Below, in pieces: positions 7,122 through 14,790 of a stretch of DNA of 22,438 nucleotides. The stretch comes from JAVBNA01 sp031551875 (GTDB taxonomy: Bacteria > Bacillota > Clostridia > Oscillospirales > Acutalibacteraceae): the NCBI GenBank assembly GCA_031551875.1, contig JAVBNA010000034.1:1-22438 (forward strand). Reading direction: 5' to 3'. The position numbers and the translations under genes are program-made. The notes under the pieces are model-generated. The model was not told the DNA's origin. It worked only from the letters and a program-made list of their open reading frames with translations, and ran no database searches. Within the stretch, counting starts at the first letter, position 1, and each line of letters opens with the position of its first letter.

Positions 7122-7454
7122 TCATAATACCGTAATGACATTATATATTATTACGGCATAAATAGCAATGTACAAGCGGTGTCTTGGTACAATAAGCCAA
7201 GACCACTGGTACATCAGGAGGGGCTGCGCCGGACGGTAGAGGTCGGTGGTCAGCGAGGAGGAGAACATCTTGGCGCCGTCCACCTTATAGGAGGTGATTT
7301 CCACCTTTGTTTTGTCGAACACCAGCGTGACCTTGTTGTTCTGTGTGGACAGGGTCAGCTTGCTGTCGGTCTCCGTGGATTTGAGCTCTGTCACCGCCAG
7401 TGACAAAATGTAGTTTTTCGCCGAAATGATTTGTAGGTTTATAGTGGTCAACAA
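7122..7454 (-). pseudogene. Orphan ORF, probable remnant of a secreted protein
   Basis: An open frame of 110 codons whose first half reads like a real beta-strand-rich extracellular domain: SLAVTELKSTETDSKLTLST, then NNKVTLVFDKTKVEITSYKV and DGAKMFSSSLTTD. The only start is a TTG with no ribosome site, and no signal peptide precedes it. The last 30 codons run through the promoter of the next gene and look non-coding. I take it as an internal fragment of a lost gene, possibly from the same family of secreted proteins as the fragment at 3125-3331, but no family is recognised. Confidence 0.35.
7130..7168 (-). promoter_or_regulatory. Promoter of the MFS-LuxR gene with an inverted repeat over the -10 box
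   Basis: Minus strand: TTGCTA (7168-7163), 17-base spacer, TATAAT (7145-7140). The arms CCGTAAT (7130-7136) and ATTACGG (7150-7156) form a perfect 7-base inverted repeat with a 13-base gap that encloses the -10 box. This is a plausible operator, perhaps for self-regulation by one of the LuxR proteins (inference). A second inverted repeat, GTCTTGG-N9-CCAAGAC, lies just upstream of the -35 at 7181-7203. Confidence 0.65.
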
Positions 7455-7659
7455 TGCATGGACAAGCTACCGGTCATTTTCCGTTCAAACGTGAACTCAG
7501 AAAATCATTCCGTGTTTTTGTGCAACTTTATCGCATGACAAGAATAAATCTGATTCTTTAATCCGAACAGGATAATATGACCATGCCTCAATGACTAAAG
7601 TCACAGTTATATCGTTTTGCAATTGGTGTTAATTACCACATGATATAAAACGTTAAAAT

Positions 7660-7688
7660 TTGCCAGTAGATTAATTTTTCGATATAAT
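7660..7688 (+). promoter_or_regulatory. Sigma-A promoter of the GH3 gene
   Basis: TTGCCA (7660-7665), 17-base spacer, TATAAT (7683-7688). The predicted start near 7695 gives a leader of about 154 bases. The stretch 7455-7659 upstream is AT-rich and holds no recognisable gene. Confidence 0.75.
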
Positions 7689-7692
7689 AGAT

Positions 7693-7758
7693 CTGTCCGT
7701 TAACCCTTACGCGGCGACTGAAACAGAATTTTTCCACCCACGACAGGTTACCGGACAG
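7693..7758 (+). ncRNA. Structured 5' leader of the GH3 mRNA
   Basis: CTGTCCG (7693-7699) pairs with CGGACAG (7752-7758), and after one T/C mismatch TAACC (7701-7705) pairs with GGTTA (7746-7750). The result is a 12-base-pair stem starting at the predicted transcript end and closing a loop of about 40 bases. I do not recognise it as a known riboswitch class. It may protect the mRNA or serve as a regulatory fold. Confidence 0.45.
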
Positions 7759-7848
7759 GTCCAATGAATATGGCAAATTTTTATGAGGGAGTGAACTGGA
7801 AGAAAACTTGATGTAAGAAAAAAGGGAATAAGTGAAAGGTAGATTGAA

Positions 7849-10800
7849 ATGAGAGTAAGAAGACTGAAAAAAGGGATTGCGTTTTTGCTTGCGTCCATGC
7901 TGACCCTTACGGCGGCATCGTCTATCACCGCATCTGCATCGGACAACATGGAAACCAAAATTGATCAGGTGCTTTCCAAGTTTACACTGCGCGAGCGAGC
8001 CCGCATGAAGCTGGGCGGCGTGCCCGGAGAGCCCGGGCAGTCCACCAACATCGGCAATCAGACCGCCGCCGTGGCAGCCAAAGGCCTGAGCTATATGAAC
8101 ATGAGCGACGGCCCGATGGGGGTTAACGCCAACGGCGCCCATACCTCTTTCGGTTCGGGAATGGTCATTGCCGCCACGTGGAATCGTGATCTGGTCAAGG
8201 AGATCGGTACCGTGATCGGCAAGGAATCGCTGGCCAAGGACGTCCAGTGGTTCCTGGCGCCCGCGTTTAACATCAACCGTGATCTGGCCAACGGCCGCAC
8301 CTTTGAATATTACAGCGAAGATCCCTTCCTGTCGGCCGGCGTCGCCGTCCCATACATACAGGGCGTGCAGAGCAAGGATGTGCTGGTCACGCTCAAGCAC
8401 TTTATGGCCAACAACCAGGAGAAGAACCGCAACTTCATGTCGGCCAACGTCAGTGAACGCGCCACCCATGAAATCTATCTGCCGGCTTTCGAGGCGACCG
8501 TCAAGGCCGACGCCTGGGGCGTCATGACCGGCGCCAACCGCATGAACGGCGTCTTCCCCAGCGACAACCGGTATTTGCTGACAAACCTGACTAAATATGA
8601 TTTCGGCCTGCGCGGCATCACGCTGACCGACTGGATCAACGTCCGCACGGGCGTCATTTCCGCCAAGGCGGGTCTTGATCTGGCCATGCCCTACTCGGGT
8701 GGCAGCTATTATACCCAGCTGGCTAACTATGTCCGTTCGGGTCAGCTGGACGAGCGTGTGGTCAGCGAATCGTCCAAGCGTATGCTGCGCACCGCCTTCC
8801 TGACCAAATCCATGCTCCCGGTGGAGGGCGTCGACCTGTCCGGTTACCTCAAAACCGACCGGCAGGCAGGGGAGCTGACCTCTGCGGCGAACGCCACTGT
8901 GGCACGCCGGATGGCCGACGAGGGCATCACACTGCTCAAAAACAACGGCAACAAGCTGCCCATCGACAAAGCCTCCGTGGGCAAGATCGCGCTGCTTGGA
9001 AAATATGTCAACTATGAATTCAATCAGGTTGGCCTGGGCGGCAGCGGCTGGACGCGCCCCCCCTATCAGATTACCAGCCTGCAGGGCATTCAGAGCAAGC
9101 TGGGCGGCTCGGACAAGCTGATTGTACCCGCCTACAACGAGAGCAATATGACTACGACCATCAGCGACGCGGTGGCCGCGGCGCAGCAGGCCGAATATGC
9201 GATTGTGTTCGCCGGGCTCAACAGCACGTCGGTTAACGACCCCAACGTGGCCGACACCGAGGACGGCGACCGGCAGAACCTCAACTTCCCGTCGGCACAG
9301 CGCGACCTGATCAAGGCGGTGGCGGCAGCCAATCCCAACACCGTCGTGGTGCTCAACGGTTCCATGTTCATCGTGCGCGAGTGGATTGATGATGTGCCCG
9401 CCGTGCTGCAAACCTATTACCCCGGCATGGAGGGCGGAGCGGCGCTGGCCGACATCCTGTTCGGCGACGTCAACCCCTCCGGTCATCTGACCAACACCTG
9501 GCCCAAAGCCTATGAAGAGACTACGGGCTACATCGATCCGCAGGGTTCAGGCAAATCGCAGTACGACCTCAAATGGAACGATGTGGACTATAAGGAGGGC
9601 GTCTATGTAGGATACCGCTGGTACGAGAAGCAGAACCTTACACCGGAGTTCTGCTTCGGTCATGGCCTGTCCTACACCACCTTCGAGTATTCCAACCTCC
9701 GCTTCTCGCAGGGCGGCTCCATGGGACGCGGCGATACCATGACCCTTTCCGTGGACGTCAGGAACGCCGGATCGAAAGACGGCAAAGAGACGGTGCAGTT
9801 TTATCTGCAAGACCGCACCGGGGCGATTGACCGGCCCTCCAAGGAACTCAAAGGCTATGAAAAGGTTCTGATCCCGGCCGGACAGACCAAAACCGTCACC
9901 TTTGAAATCGACGCTAAAACGCTGAGCTATTGGGATGTAGACACCCACTCCTTTATGGCAAAGCAGGGCAGCTACACCGCCCATGTGGGTCGCTCGGTCG
10001 GCGATATCCGCATCGCGGGCGACTTCTCGCTGACTGAAAGCACCCTGCCCAATCCCGATTATATGGTGCTCCAGGAAAGCGCCTCTACGGTGCAGGAAAA
10101 CGTCACCGCACAGACCGGCAAGGACGTGGACGGCACGAACGTCGGCTACATGGCTTTTAACCGTTCAAGCAAGCTGGGCTGGACGGTCAATGCGCCCACG
10201 GCGGGCGAGTATTCGATTGTCCTGCACTACTCTAACCCCAACTATGCGGGCGACGTGACGCAGTCGTACGGCGCGAACAAGGTGACCACGCTGCTGGTCA
10301 ACGGCGAAGAGGCCGGTGCGTTTGACTTCCAGAACACCCGCAAGGCCACCGTGTGGAACTATGACTCCATTGACGTGAAACTGAACGCGGGACAGAACAC
10401 CATCACGCTGGTGGGAACCGAGGCGTCGGACGACCTGCGTCTGGACAAGCTGATTGTACAAAAGATCACCCGCCTGTTCTCTGATGCGCCCGCGTGCGCC
10501 GACGACTCGGGCGAGGTGCCGCCGCCGGAGGAAAGCGAGGACGGCGCGGTCTACCAGTTTGAAAAGGCCACTCAGCTGAACAACGCGCGGGTGACGTCCA
10601 ACAGCCCCGGCTACACCGGCACCGGCTATGTGGAGTTCATCGGACAGAACAGCTCCGCCGAGCTGCCCTTCCTGGTATCCACCCCGGTTCAGTATGCCTT
10701 TACGCTCTACTATTCCAACGGCAGCGACCAGGAAGCGCCCATGGAGGTATACATCGACGGCATTAAGGCCTATACCTTGACACTGCCGCCCACCGGCGGC

Positions 10801-13800
10801 GCGACCAAATGGAAATTTGAGCAGACCGCGCCCATTCAGATGCTCATGGCCGGACTGCATACCATGCAACTGAAATCCCTGAGCGACGTGCAGGTCTGTG
10901 TGGATAAGCTGATTGTCCCTGATGGCATGTCGGCGGTGGTCAAGCCTCCGTCCGTGCTGTCCACGCTCCCGCTTGAGGGACGGGTTTCGAACTCGATTGA
11001 CGGCGAAATCCTTGTCTATTTTTCGAAGCCTGTCACCCTGACCGGTGCGGCCGCGGCGTCCCTGAGCAACGGCGAGGGCGGCACCATCGCCTGCACACTC
11101 AGCCAGGAGGGCGCGACGAAAGTCAAAATCCTTCCGTCAAGCGAGCTTGCAGCAGGCAAGGACTATACGCTGCTACTCAAGAAGGAGTCGGTAGAGGATG
11201 CCGGGCATCTGACCCTTGCGTCCGATTTCACCCTGACCTTTAAATCCGCACGGCTCAGCGTTACTCCTGCGGACAGCGAGAAGATCACCTACACCGGCAC
11301 ATGGCAGAAAACCGAGACAGGCATGCAGTCGAGCGAGACAAACGCCAAAGCCGACTACTGGTTTGACGGCCTGAGTACCCGGATCGTGCTTTCGGGCAAC
11401 GGCCGGGTGGAATGGAAGGCGGGGCATTTCGCCGACGGAAACGCGGGCAAGCAGACCGTCGATGTCAATGGCACCGTCACGCTGGACAGCGGCCGCATGG
11501 ACGGCATTTACCAGTGCGCACTGACCGTGCTCAGCGGCACGGTGACCATCGAGAGCTGCGGCGTGGTACGGGGCAGCCTGATCGCCCCGCCGCTCACAAA
11601 TGACGGCTGGATACCCAGCGCCTATAAGACCCACGCCACGGTTACGCCCGGACACGCGCTGGACGGCAATCTGGGCACCCGCTGGATCGCGGGAGAATAC
11701 CAAGCGCCCGGACAGTGGTATCAGATTGATTTCGGCAAGCCCACTACCGTCAATGCCCTTTCGATTTATGGGGGTGCGACCGACTATGGGCGCGGATACC
11801 AGATCATGGTGTCCGACGACGAGCTCATCTGGACCACGGTTTCAACCGGCCGGGGCACGGCGGAGTATACCACCGCCCGCTTCCCCGTCCAGACCGCCCG
11901 CTATGTGCGCATACAGCTGACCGAATCCAACAACGCCTACTGGTGGGCTCTCCACATGATCTACGTGTTCCATGAGCAGGTGGAGGATCTGGAACCTCCC
12001 GCGCCCCCTGAGTATCTCTACAGCGAAGCCTACAACCGACAGATCAACCTGCGCTGGTGGGGCGCGTCCGACAACCTCGGCGTCACCGGGTATGTGGTGT
12101 ACCGTGACGGGACAGAAATCGGCCGAACCTACCAGGAGTTCTATCTGGACACCGATATCCTCTCCGACCAGTCGTACACCTACACGGTCAGGGCGCTGGA
12201 CGAGGCCGGCAACGAATCGGAGCTTTCGTCGCCCTGTATCGCGACGGCCGACTCGAGCAAAACCCTTCTGCCGAGGGACAACTGGACGGCAACGGCTTTT
12301 GCCGCCCATGATTCCCATCCCTCTGTCCTGATGATCGACGCCGACCCGCTGACCCGGTGGTGCGCCGGTACGGGGATGCAGAGCGGCCAGTGGGTTATGC
12401 TGGACATGGGCGCCAAATACCGTTTCAACCAGATTGAGGTGCTCAGTAACGCGACCGATTATCTGACCGCCTACACGGTGCAGGTTTCGGACAACGGCAC
12501 CAGCTGGACGACGGTCAAAACCGGCACAGACGGCAAGCCCAACCAGATGTTCATCAACATCCCGCAGGATGCCGCGGGACGCTATATCCGTCTGATTTAC
12601 AACGGCGGAAACCGGGGTGACTGGTGGTCGATTTTTGACCTCAATGTGCGTATCCTGACGCCCGATATTTCGTCTGACAGCATGATTCCCACCGGCCTGC
12701 GCGCCGAGGGCTTTAACCGCCAAATCCACCTTAGGTGGAATGAACCGACGCTCGCGCTGGGCATTAAGGAATACAGCGTGCTGCGTGACGGCGAGGAAAT
12801 CGGACGCACTACAAATCTTGTGTATATGGACACGGCCGCGATCCGCGGCGAAAGCTACACGTATACGGTACAGGCGGTCAGCTATGAGGGCGACAAATCA
12901 AGCCTCTCCAACGCGATCACGGCGCAGACCGACGTGAGCAAGACCCGTCTGTCCCGGCAGCTTTGGAAAGCGACGGCCTCCCACATGGTGGCCAGTCCGG
13001 AAACTGCCAGCAACGACGCCCCACAATTCGTGTTTGACGGCAATCCCTCCACACGTTGGACCTCCCTCGCTCCGCAGAACGTCGGGATGTGGTTCTACGT
13101 GGACATGGGTGCAAGCTATACCCTCAACAACATAAACCTCTTGGGCAACAATGACTTCCCCGTAGGCTACGCCCTGTACGTCTCACAGGACGGCGAAAAC
13201 TGGGGTACGCCCATCGCGTCGGGCGCCGGCGCAGCACCCAGCTTTGACATCACCTTCCCGCCAGTCACAGCGCGCTATCTCCGTTTGGTGTCCACCGTCA
13301 ACGCACCGACCAGCTGGTGGAGCATCAATGAACTCAATGTGGATCTGACTGCGGCTGACACCACCCAACTGACGGCCTTTGTCATCAAGGCTGACGCGCT
13401 CACGGAGGACGACTATGTCCCCGCCAGCTGGGCGGCGCTGTCCGCCGCGCTTTCCGGCGCACGGCAAATTCTTGATAATGCGGGCGCCTCCCAGACCGAA
13501 ATTGACGGCGCGGCAGCCTCCTTGCGCATCGCACTGGACGGCTTGCAAGTCAAAGTCCCTGCCACCGGCGTCACGCTTTCGGACACCGCCCTCACGCTGC
13601 ATGCGGGCGGCGCGAGCAAAACACTCGCCGCCACGGTTACCCCTGAAAGTGCGACCAACAAGACCGTGACCTGGTTGTCGAGCGACGAGGCTGTTGCAAC
13701 CGTGGACGAAAATGGTACGGTCACGGCGATCTATCCCGGAGAGGCCACCATCACAGTGACCACGGCTGACAGCGGCTTCACCGCCACGTGCACGGTCACG

Positions 13801-14364
13801 GTTACCGCAAAATATGCCGTCACCGTGGCCACCGGAGAGACCATCGCGGTCCCGATCACCGTGGAAGGGGTACAGAAGCTCTCCGGACTTCGCGGGGAAA
13901 TTTCCTATGATGACAGCCTCCTGTCCCTGAATGCAATCACCGCCAAAAAGGGCTGGCTGCTGACCAGTGAAGGCAACACCTTTGTCGCCCTGACGGGTGA
14001 CGGCATGGGCATTGACGATACGGCTGTGATCGGCTACGCGGTCTTTACGGCACAAGCGGATCTCCTGGATGACATCACAACCTATGTGAGTTTCCCTTCC
14101 AGACAGATCACGGCATTCGATGAGTCTCTGGAAGCTACGGGCGCTCTGATTCCGACGGTCGGTGTCTCCATTGCGGGGATCGCTCCCATGCCCGGCGACG
14201 TCAGTCTCGACGGCGAGACTGATCTGGCCGACGCCATCCTCCTGATGCAGTATCTCGCGGGTAGCAGGACGCTCACCGCACGCCAACTCAAGGCAGCCGA
14301 TGTCAACCGGGACGGCAAAATCAACGTCGGCGACGCCGCCATCATCATGCAAATGTGCCTTTAA
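7849..14364 (+). CDS. Secreted multidomain GH3 glycosidase with carbohydrate-binding modules, cohesin-like domain and dockerin
   Basis: 2171 residues. Signal peptide 1-30 (cleavage after ASA). GH3 catalytic N-domain about 40-315: Lys183-His184 in LKHFMANNQE bind substrate and Asp261 in ITLTDW is the expected nucleophile. GH3 C-domain about 350-617: Glu471 in DTEDGDR fits the acid/base position. Then: fibronectin-like GH3 domain 630-715; two CBM6/35-like beta-sandwiches 736-874 and 901-1026, separated by a Pro/Glu/Ser linker; Ig-like domain 1032-1134; unassigned beta domain 1138-1244; three F5/8-type (CBM32-like) domains (1250-1374, 1471-1604, 1698-1834) alternating with two Fn3 domains; FIVAR helices 1838-1902; BIG2 1904-1986; cohesin-like 1987-2111; type I dockerin 2115-2171 with DVSLDGETDLADA and DVNRDGKINVGDA calcium repeats. 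Both catalytic residues are present, suggesting a beta-glucosidase or beta-xylosidase type activity on complex glycans; the substrate is not predictable. GAAAGG lies 9 bases before the ATG. It is monocistronic. Confidence 0.93.
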   Translation: MRVRRLKKGIAFLLASMLTLTAASSITASASDNMETKIDQVLSKFTLRERARMKLGGVPGEPGQSTNIGNQTAAVAAKGLSYMNMSDGPMGVNANGAHTSFGSGMVIAATWNRDLVKEIGTVIGKESLAKDVQWFLAPAFNINRDLANGRTFEYYSEDPFLSAGVAVPYIQGVQSKDVLVTLKHFMANNQEKNRNFMSANVSERATHEIYLPAFEATVKADAWGVMTGANRMNGVFPSDNRYLLTNLTKYDFGLRGITLTDWINVRTGVISAKAGLDLAMPYSGGSYYTQLANYVRSGQLDERVVSESSKRMLRTAFLTKSMLPVEGVDLSGYLKTDRQAGELTSAANATVARRMADEGITLLKNNGNKLPIDKASVGKIALLGKYVNYEFNQVGLGGSGWTRPPYQITSLQGIQSKLGGSDKLIVPAYNESNMTTTISDAVAAAQQAEYAIVFAGLNSTSVNDPNVADTEDGDRQNLNFPSAQRDLIKAVAAANPNTVVVLNGSMFIVREWIDDVPAVLQTYYPGMEGGAALADILFGDVNPSGHLTNTWPKAYEETTGYIDPQGSGKSQYDLKWNDVDYKEGVYVGYRWYEKQNLTPEFCFGHGLSYTTFEYSNLRFSQGGSMGRGDTMTLSVDVRNAGSKDGKETVQFYLQDRTGAIDRPSKELKGYEKVLIPAGQTKTVTFEIDAKTLSYWDVDTHSFMAKQGSYTAHVGRSVGDIRIAGDFSLTESTLPNPDYMVLQESASTVQENVTAQTGKDVDGTNVGYMAFNRSSKLGWTVNAPTAGEYSIVLHYSNPNYAGDVTQSYGANKVTTLLVNGEEAGAFDFQNTRKATVWNYDSIDVKLNAGQNTITLVGTEASDDLRLDKLIVQKITRLFSDAPACADDSGEVPPPEESEDGAVYQFEKATQLNNARVTSNSPGYTGTGYVEFIGQNSSAELPFLVSTPVQYAFTLYYSNGSDQEAPMEVYIDGIKAYTLTLPPTGGATKWKFEQTAPIQMLMAGLHTMQLKSLSDVQVCVDKLIVPDGMSAVVKPPSVLSTLPLEGRVSNSIDGEILVYFSKPVTLTGAAAASLSNGEGGTIACTLSQEGATKVKILPSSELAAGKDYTLLLKKESVEDAGHLTLASDFTLTFKSARLSVTPADSEKITYTGTWQKTETGMQSSETNAKADYWFDGLSTRIVLSGNGRVEWKAGHFADGNAGKQTVDVNGTVTLDSGRMDGIYQCALTVLSGTVTIESCGVVRGSLIAPPLTNDGWIPSAYKTHATVTPGHALDGNLGTRWIAGEYQAPGQWYQIDFGKPTTVNALSIYGGATDYGRGYQIMVSDDELIWTTVSTGRGTAEYTTARFPVQTARYVRIQLTESNNAYWWALHMIYVFHEQVEDLEPPAPPEYLYSEAYNRQINLRWWGASDNLGVTGYVVYRDGTEIGRTYQEFYLDTDILSDQSYTYTVRALDEAGNESELSSPCIATADSSKTLLPRDNWTATAFAAHDSHPSVLMIDADPLTRWCAGTGMQSGQWVMLDMGAKYRFNQIEVLSNATDYLTAYTVQVSDNGTSWTTVKTGTDGKPNQMFINIPQDAAGRYIRLIYNGGNRGDWWSIFDLNVRILTPDISSDSMIPTGLRAEGFNRQIHLRWNEPTLALGIKEYSVLRDGEEIGRTTNLVYMDTAAIRGESYTYTVQAVSYEGDKSSLSNAITAQTDVSKTRLSRQLWKATASHMVASPETASNDAPQFVFDGNPSTRWTSLAPQNVGMWFYVDMGASYTLNNINLLGNNDFPVGYALYVSQDGENWGTPIASGAGAAPSFDITFPPVTARYLRLVSTVNAPTSWWSINELNVDLTAADTTQLTAFVIKADALTEDDYVPASWAALSAALSGARQILDNAGASQTEIDGAAASLRIALDGLQVKVPATGVTLSDTALTLHAGGASKTLAATVTPESATNKTVTWLSSDEAVATVDENGTVTAIYPGEATITVTTADSGFTATCTVTVTAKYAVTVATGETIAVPITVEGVQKLSGLRGEISYDDSLLSLNAITAKKGWLLTSEGNTFVALTGDGMGIDDTAVIGYAVFTAQADLLDDITTYVSFPSRQITAFDESLEATGALIPTVGVSIAGIAPMPGDVSLDGETDLADAILLMQYLAGSRTLTARQLKAADVNRDGKINVGDAAIIMQMCL

Positions 14365-14399
14365 GCAGAATACCGATCACGGATCACAGATGACAGACA

Positions 14400-14433
14400 G
14401 AGGAGGTCCGGGGCAAATGCCCCGAACCTCCTC
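14400..14433 (+). terminator. Stem-loop after the GH3 gene
   Basis: A 15-base stem with one C/A mismatch, 14400-14414 against 14419-14433, loop AAAT. It contains AGGAGG/CCTCCT arms. No good T tract follows, so termination may be partial; it could instead protect the 3' end. Confidence 0.6.
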
Positions 14434-14564
14434 TCGTATAAAAAAGTGGCCTGTACATATCATTTTTAAGTTTCAGCACAACGGGACGCTTTACCGGCAC
14501 AACTGGAGAAATCGTCCTTTGGGGACAGTGACCGTCAAATATAATTTGTGATAATATAAATTTC
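14434..14564. other. Spacer with nothing recognised
   Basis: 131 bases between the GH3 stem-loop and the rtcB promoter. Its 3' half is AT-rich, with several TATAAT-like words that lack a matching -35 box at a proper distance. Confidence 0.5.
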
Positions 14565-14593
14565 TTGACAAGGACGCGCATTCGTGTTATCCT
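14565..14593 (+). promoter_or_regulatory. Strong sigma-A promoter of the rtcB unit
   Basis: A perfect -35 TTGACA (14565-14570), 17-base spacer, TATCCT (14588-14593). Transcription should start near 14600, 30 bases before the leader ORF. No second promoter is visible between the terminator at 14759 and rtcB, so rtcB depends on read-through. Confidence 0.8.
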
Positions 14594-14630
14594 GTCGACA
14601 TATAATAATTTCAGAAAGGAAGGTGACGTC

Positions 14631-14702
14631 ATGCTTAGTACAAACAAGAGTACAAATACTGCTAAAAACCCGTGCTTTCTGAATTGGCATGGCGTTTCTT
14701 GA
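14631..14702 (+). CDS. 23-codon leader peptide ahead of rtcB
   Basis: ATG at 14631 with an excellent ribosome site (AAAGGAAGGTG, 5 bases upstream), stop TGA at 14700-14702. The peptide starts MLSTNKSTNTAK, rich in Ser/Thr/Asn/Lys, and ends in NPCFLNWHGVS, which packs Cys15, Trp19 and His20 into a short stretch. Such a small, well-initiated ORF between a strong promoter and an intrinsic terminator is the layout of a classical attenuation leader. Codons 13-16 coincide with an RNA segment able to pair with the terminator's 5' arm. The peptide itself may have no function beyond positioning the ribosome; a free bioactive peptide is a less likely alternative. I do not recognise it as a known leader. 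Confidence 0.65.
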   Translation: MLSTNKSTNTAKNPCFLNWHGVS

Positions 14703-14739
14703 CGCCTGAATTTTTATTGCCGATTTTGTAAAGCCCGGG
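14669..14739 (+). promoter_or_regulatory. Predicted antiterminator pairing in the rtcB leader
   Basis: CCCGTGCTTT (14669-14678, inside the leader ORF) is a near copy of the terminator's 3' arm CCCGGGCTTT. It can pair with the terminator's 5' arm AAAGCCCGGG (14730-14739) at 9 of 10 positions, plus one further A-T pair at 14668/14740. A small hairpin, GGCGT-N6-ACGCC (14691-14706), lies between and includes the leader stop codon. A ribosome on codons 9-16 would hide the first arm and favour termination; one paused at the end of the ORF would leave it free. Confidence 0.55.
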
Positions 14740-14759
14740 TGACTGCCCGGGCTTTTTTT
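14730..14759 (+). terminator. Intrinsic terminator in the rtcB leader
   Basis: AAAGCCCGGG (14730-14739), loop TGACTG, CCCGGGCTTT (14746-14755), with seven T in a row from 14753. This is a textbook rho-independent terminator only 31 bases ahead of the rtcB start codon. Confidence 0.9.
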
Positions 14760-14790
14760 GCGCCCAATCATCAAATTTAGGAGAAAGAGT

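Noticed and set aside
7633..9486. A 617-codon open frame on the minus strand opposite the GH3 gene (and further long antisense frames up to 14352)
   Set aside because: Its composition (His, Gly, Arg, Val rich) is the mirror of GC-rich sense codons, it has no ribosome site and no family motif. The plus strand encodes an unmistakable enzyme.
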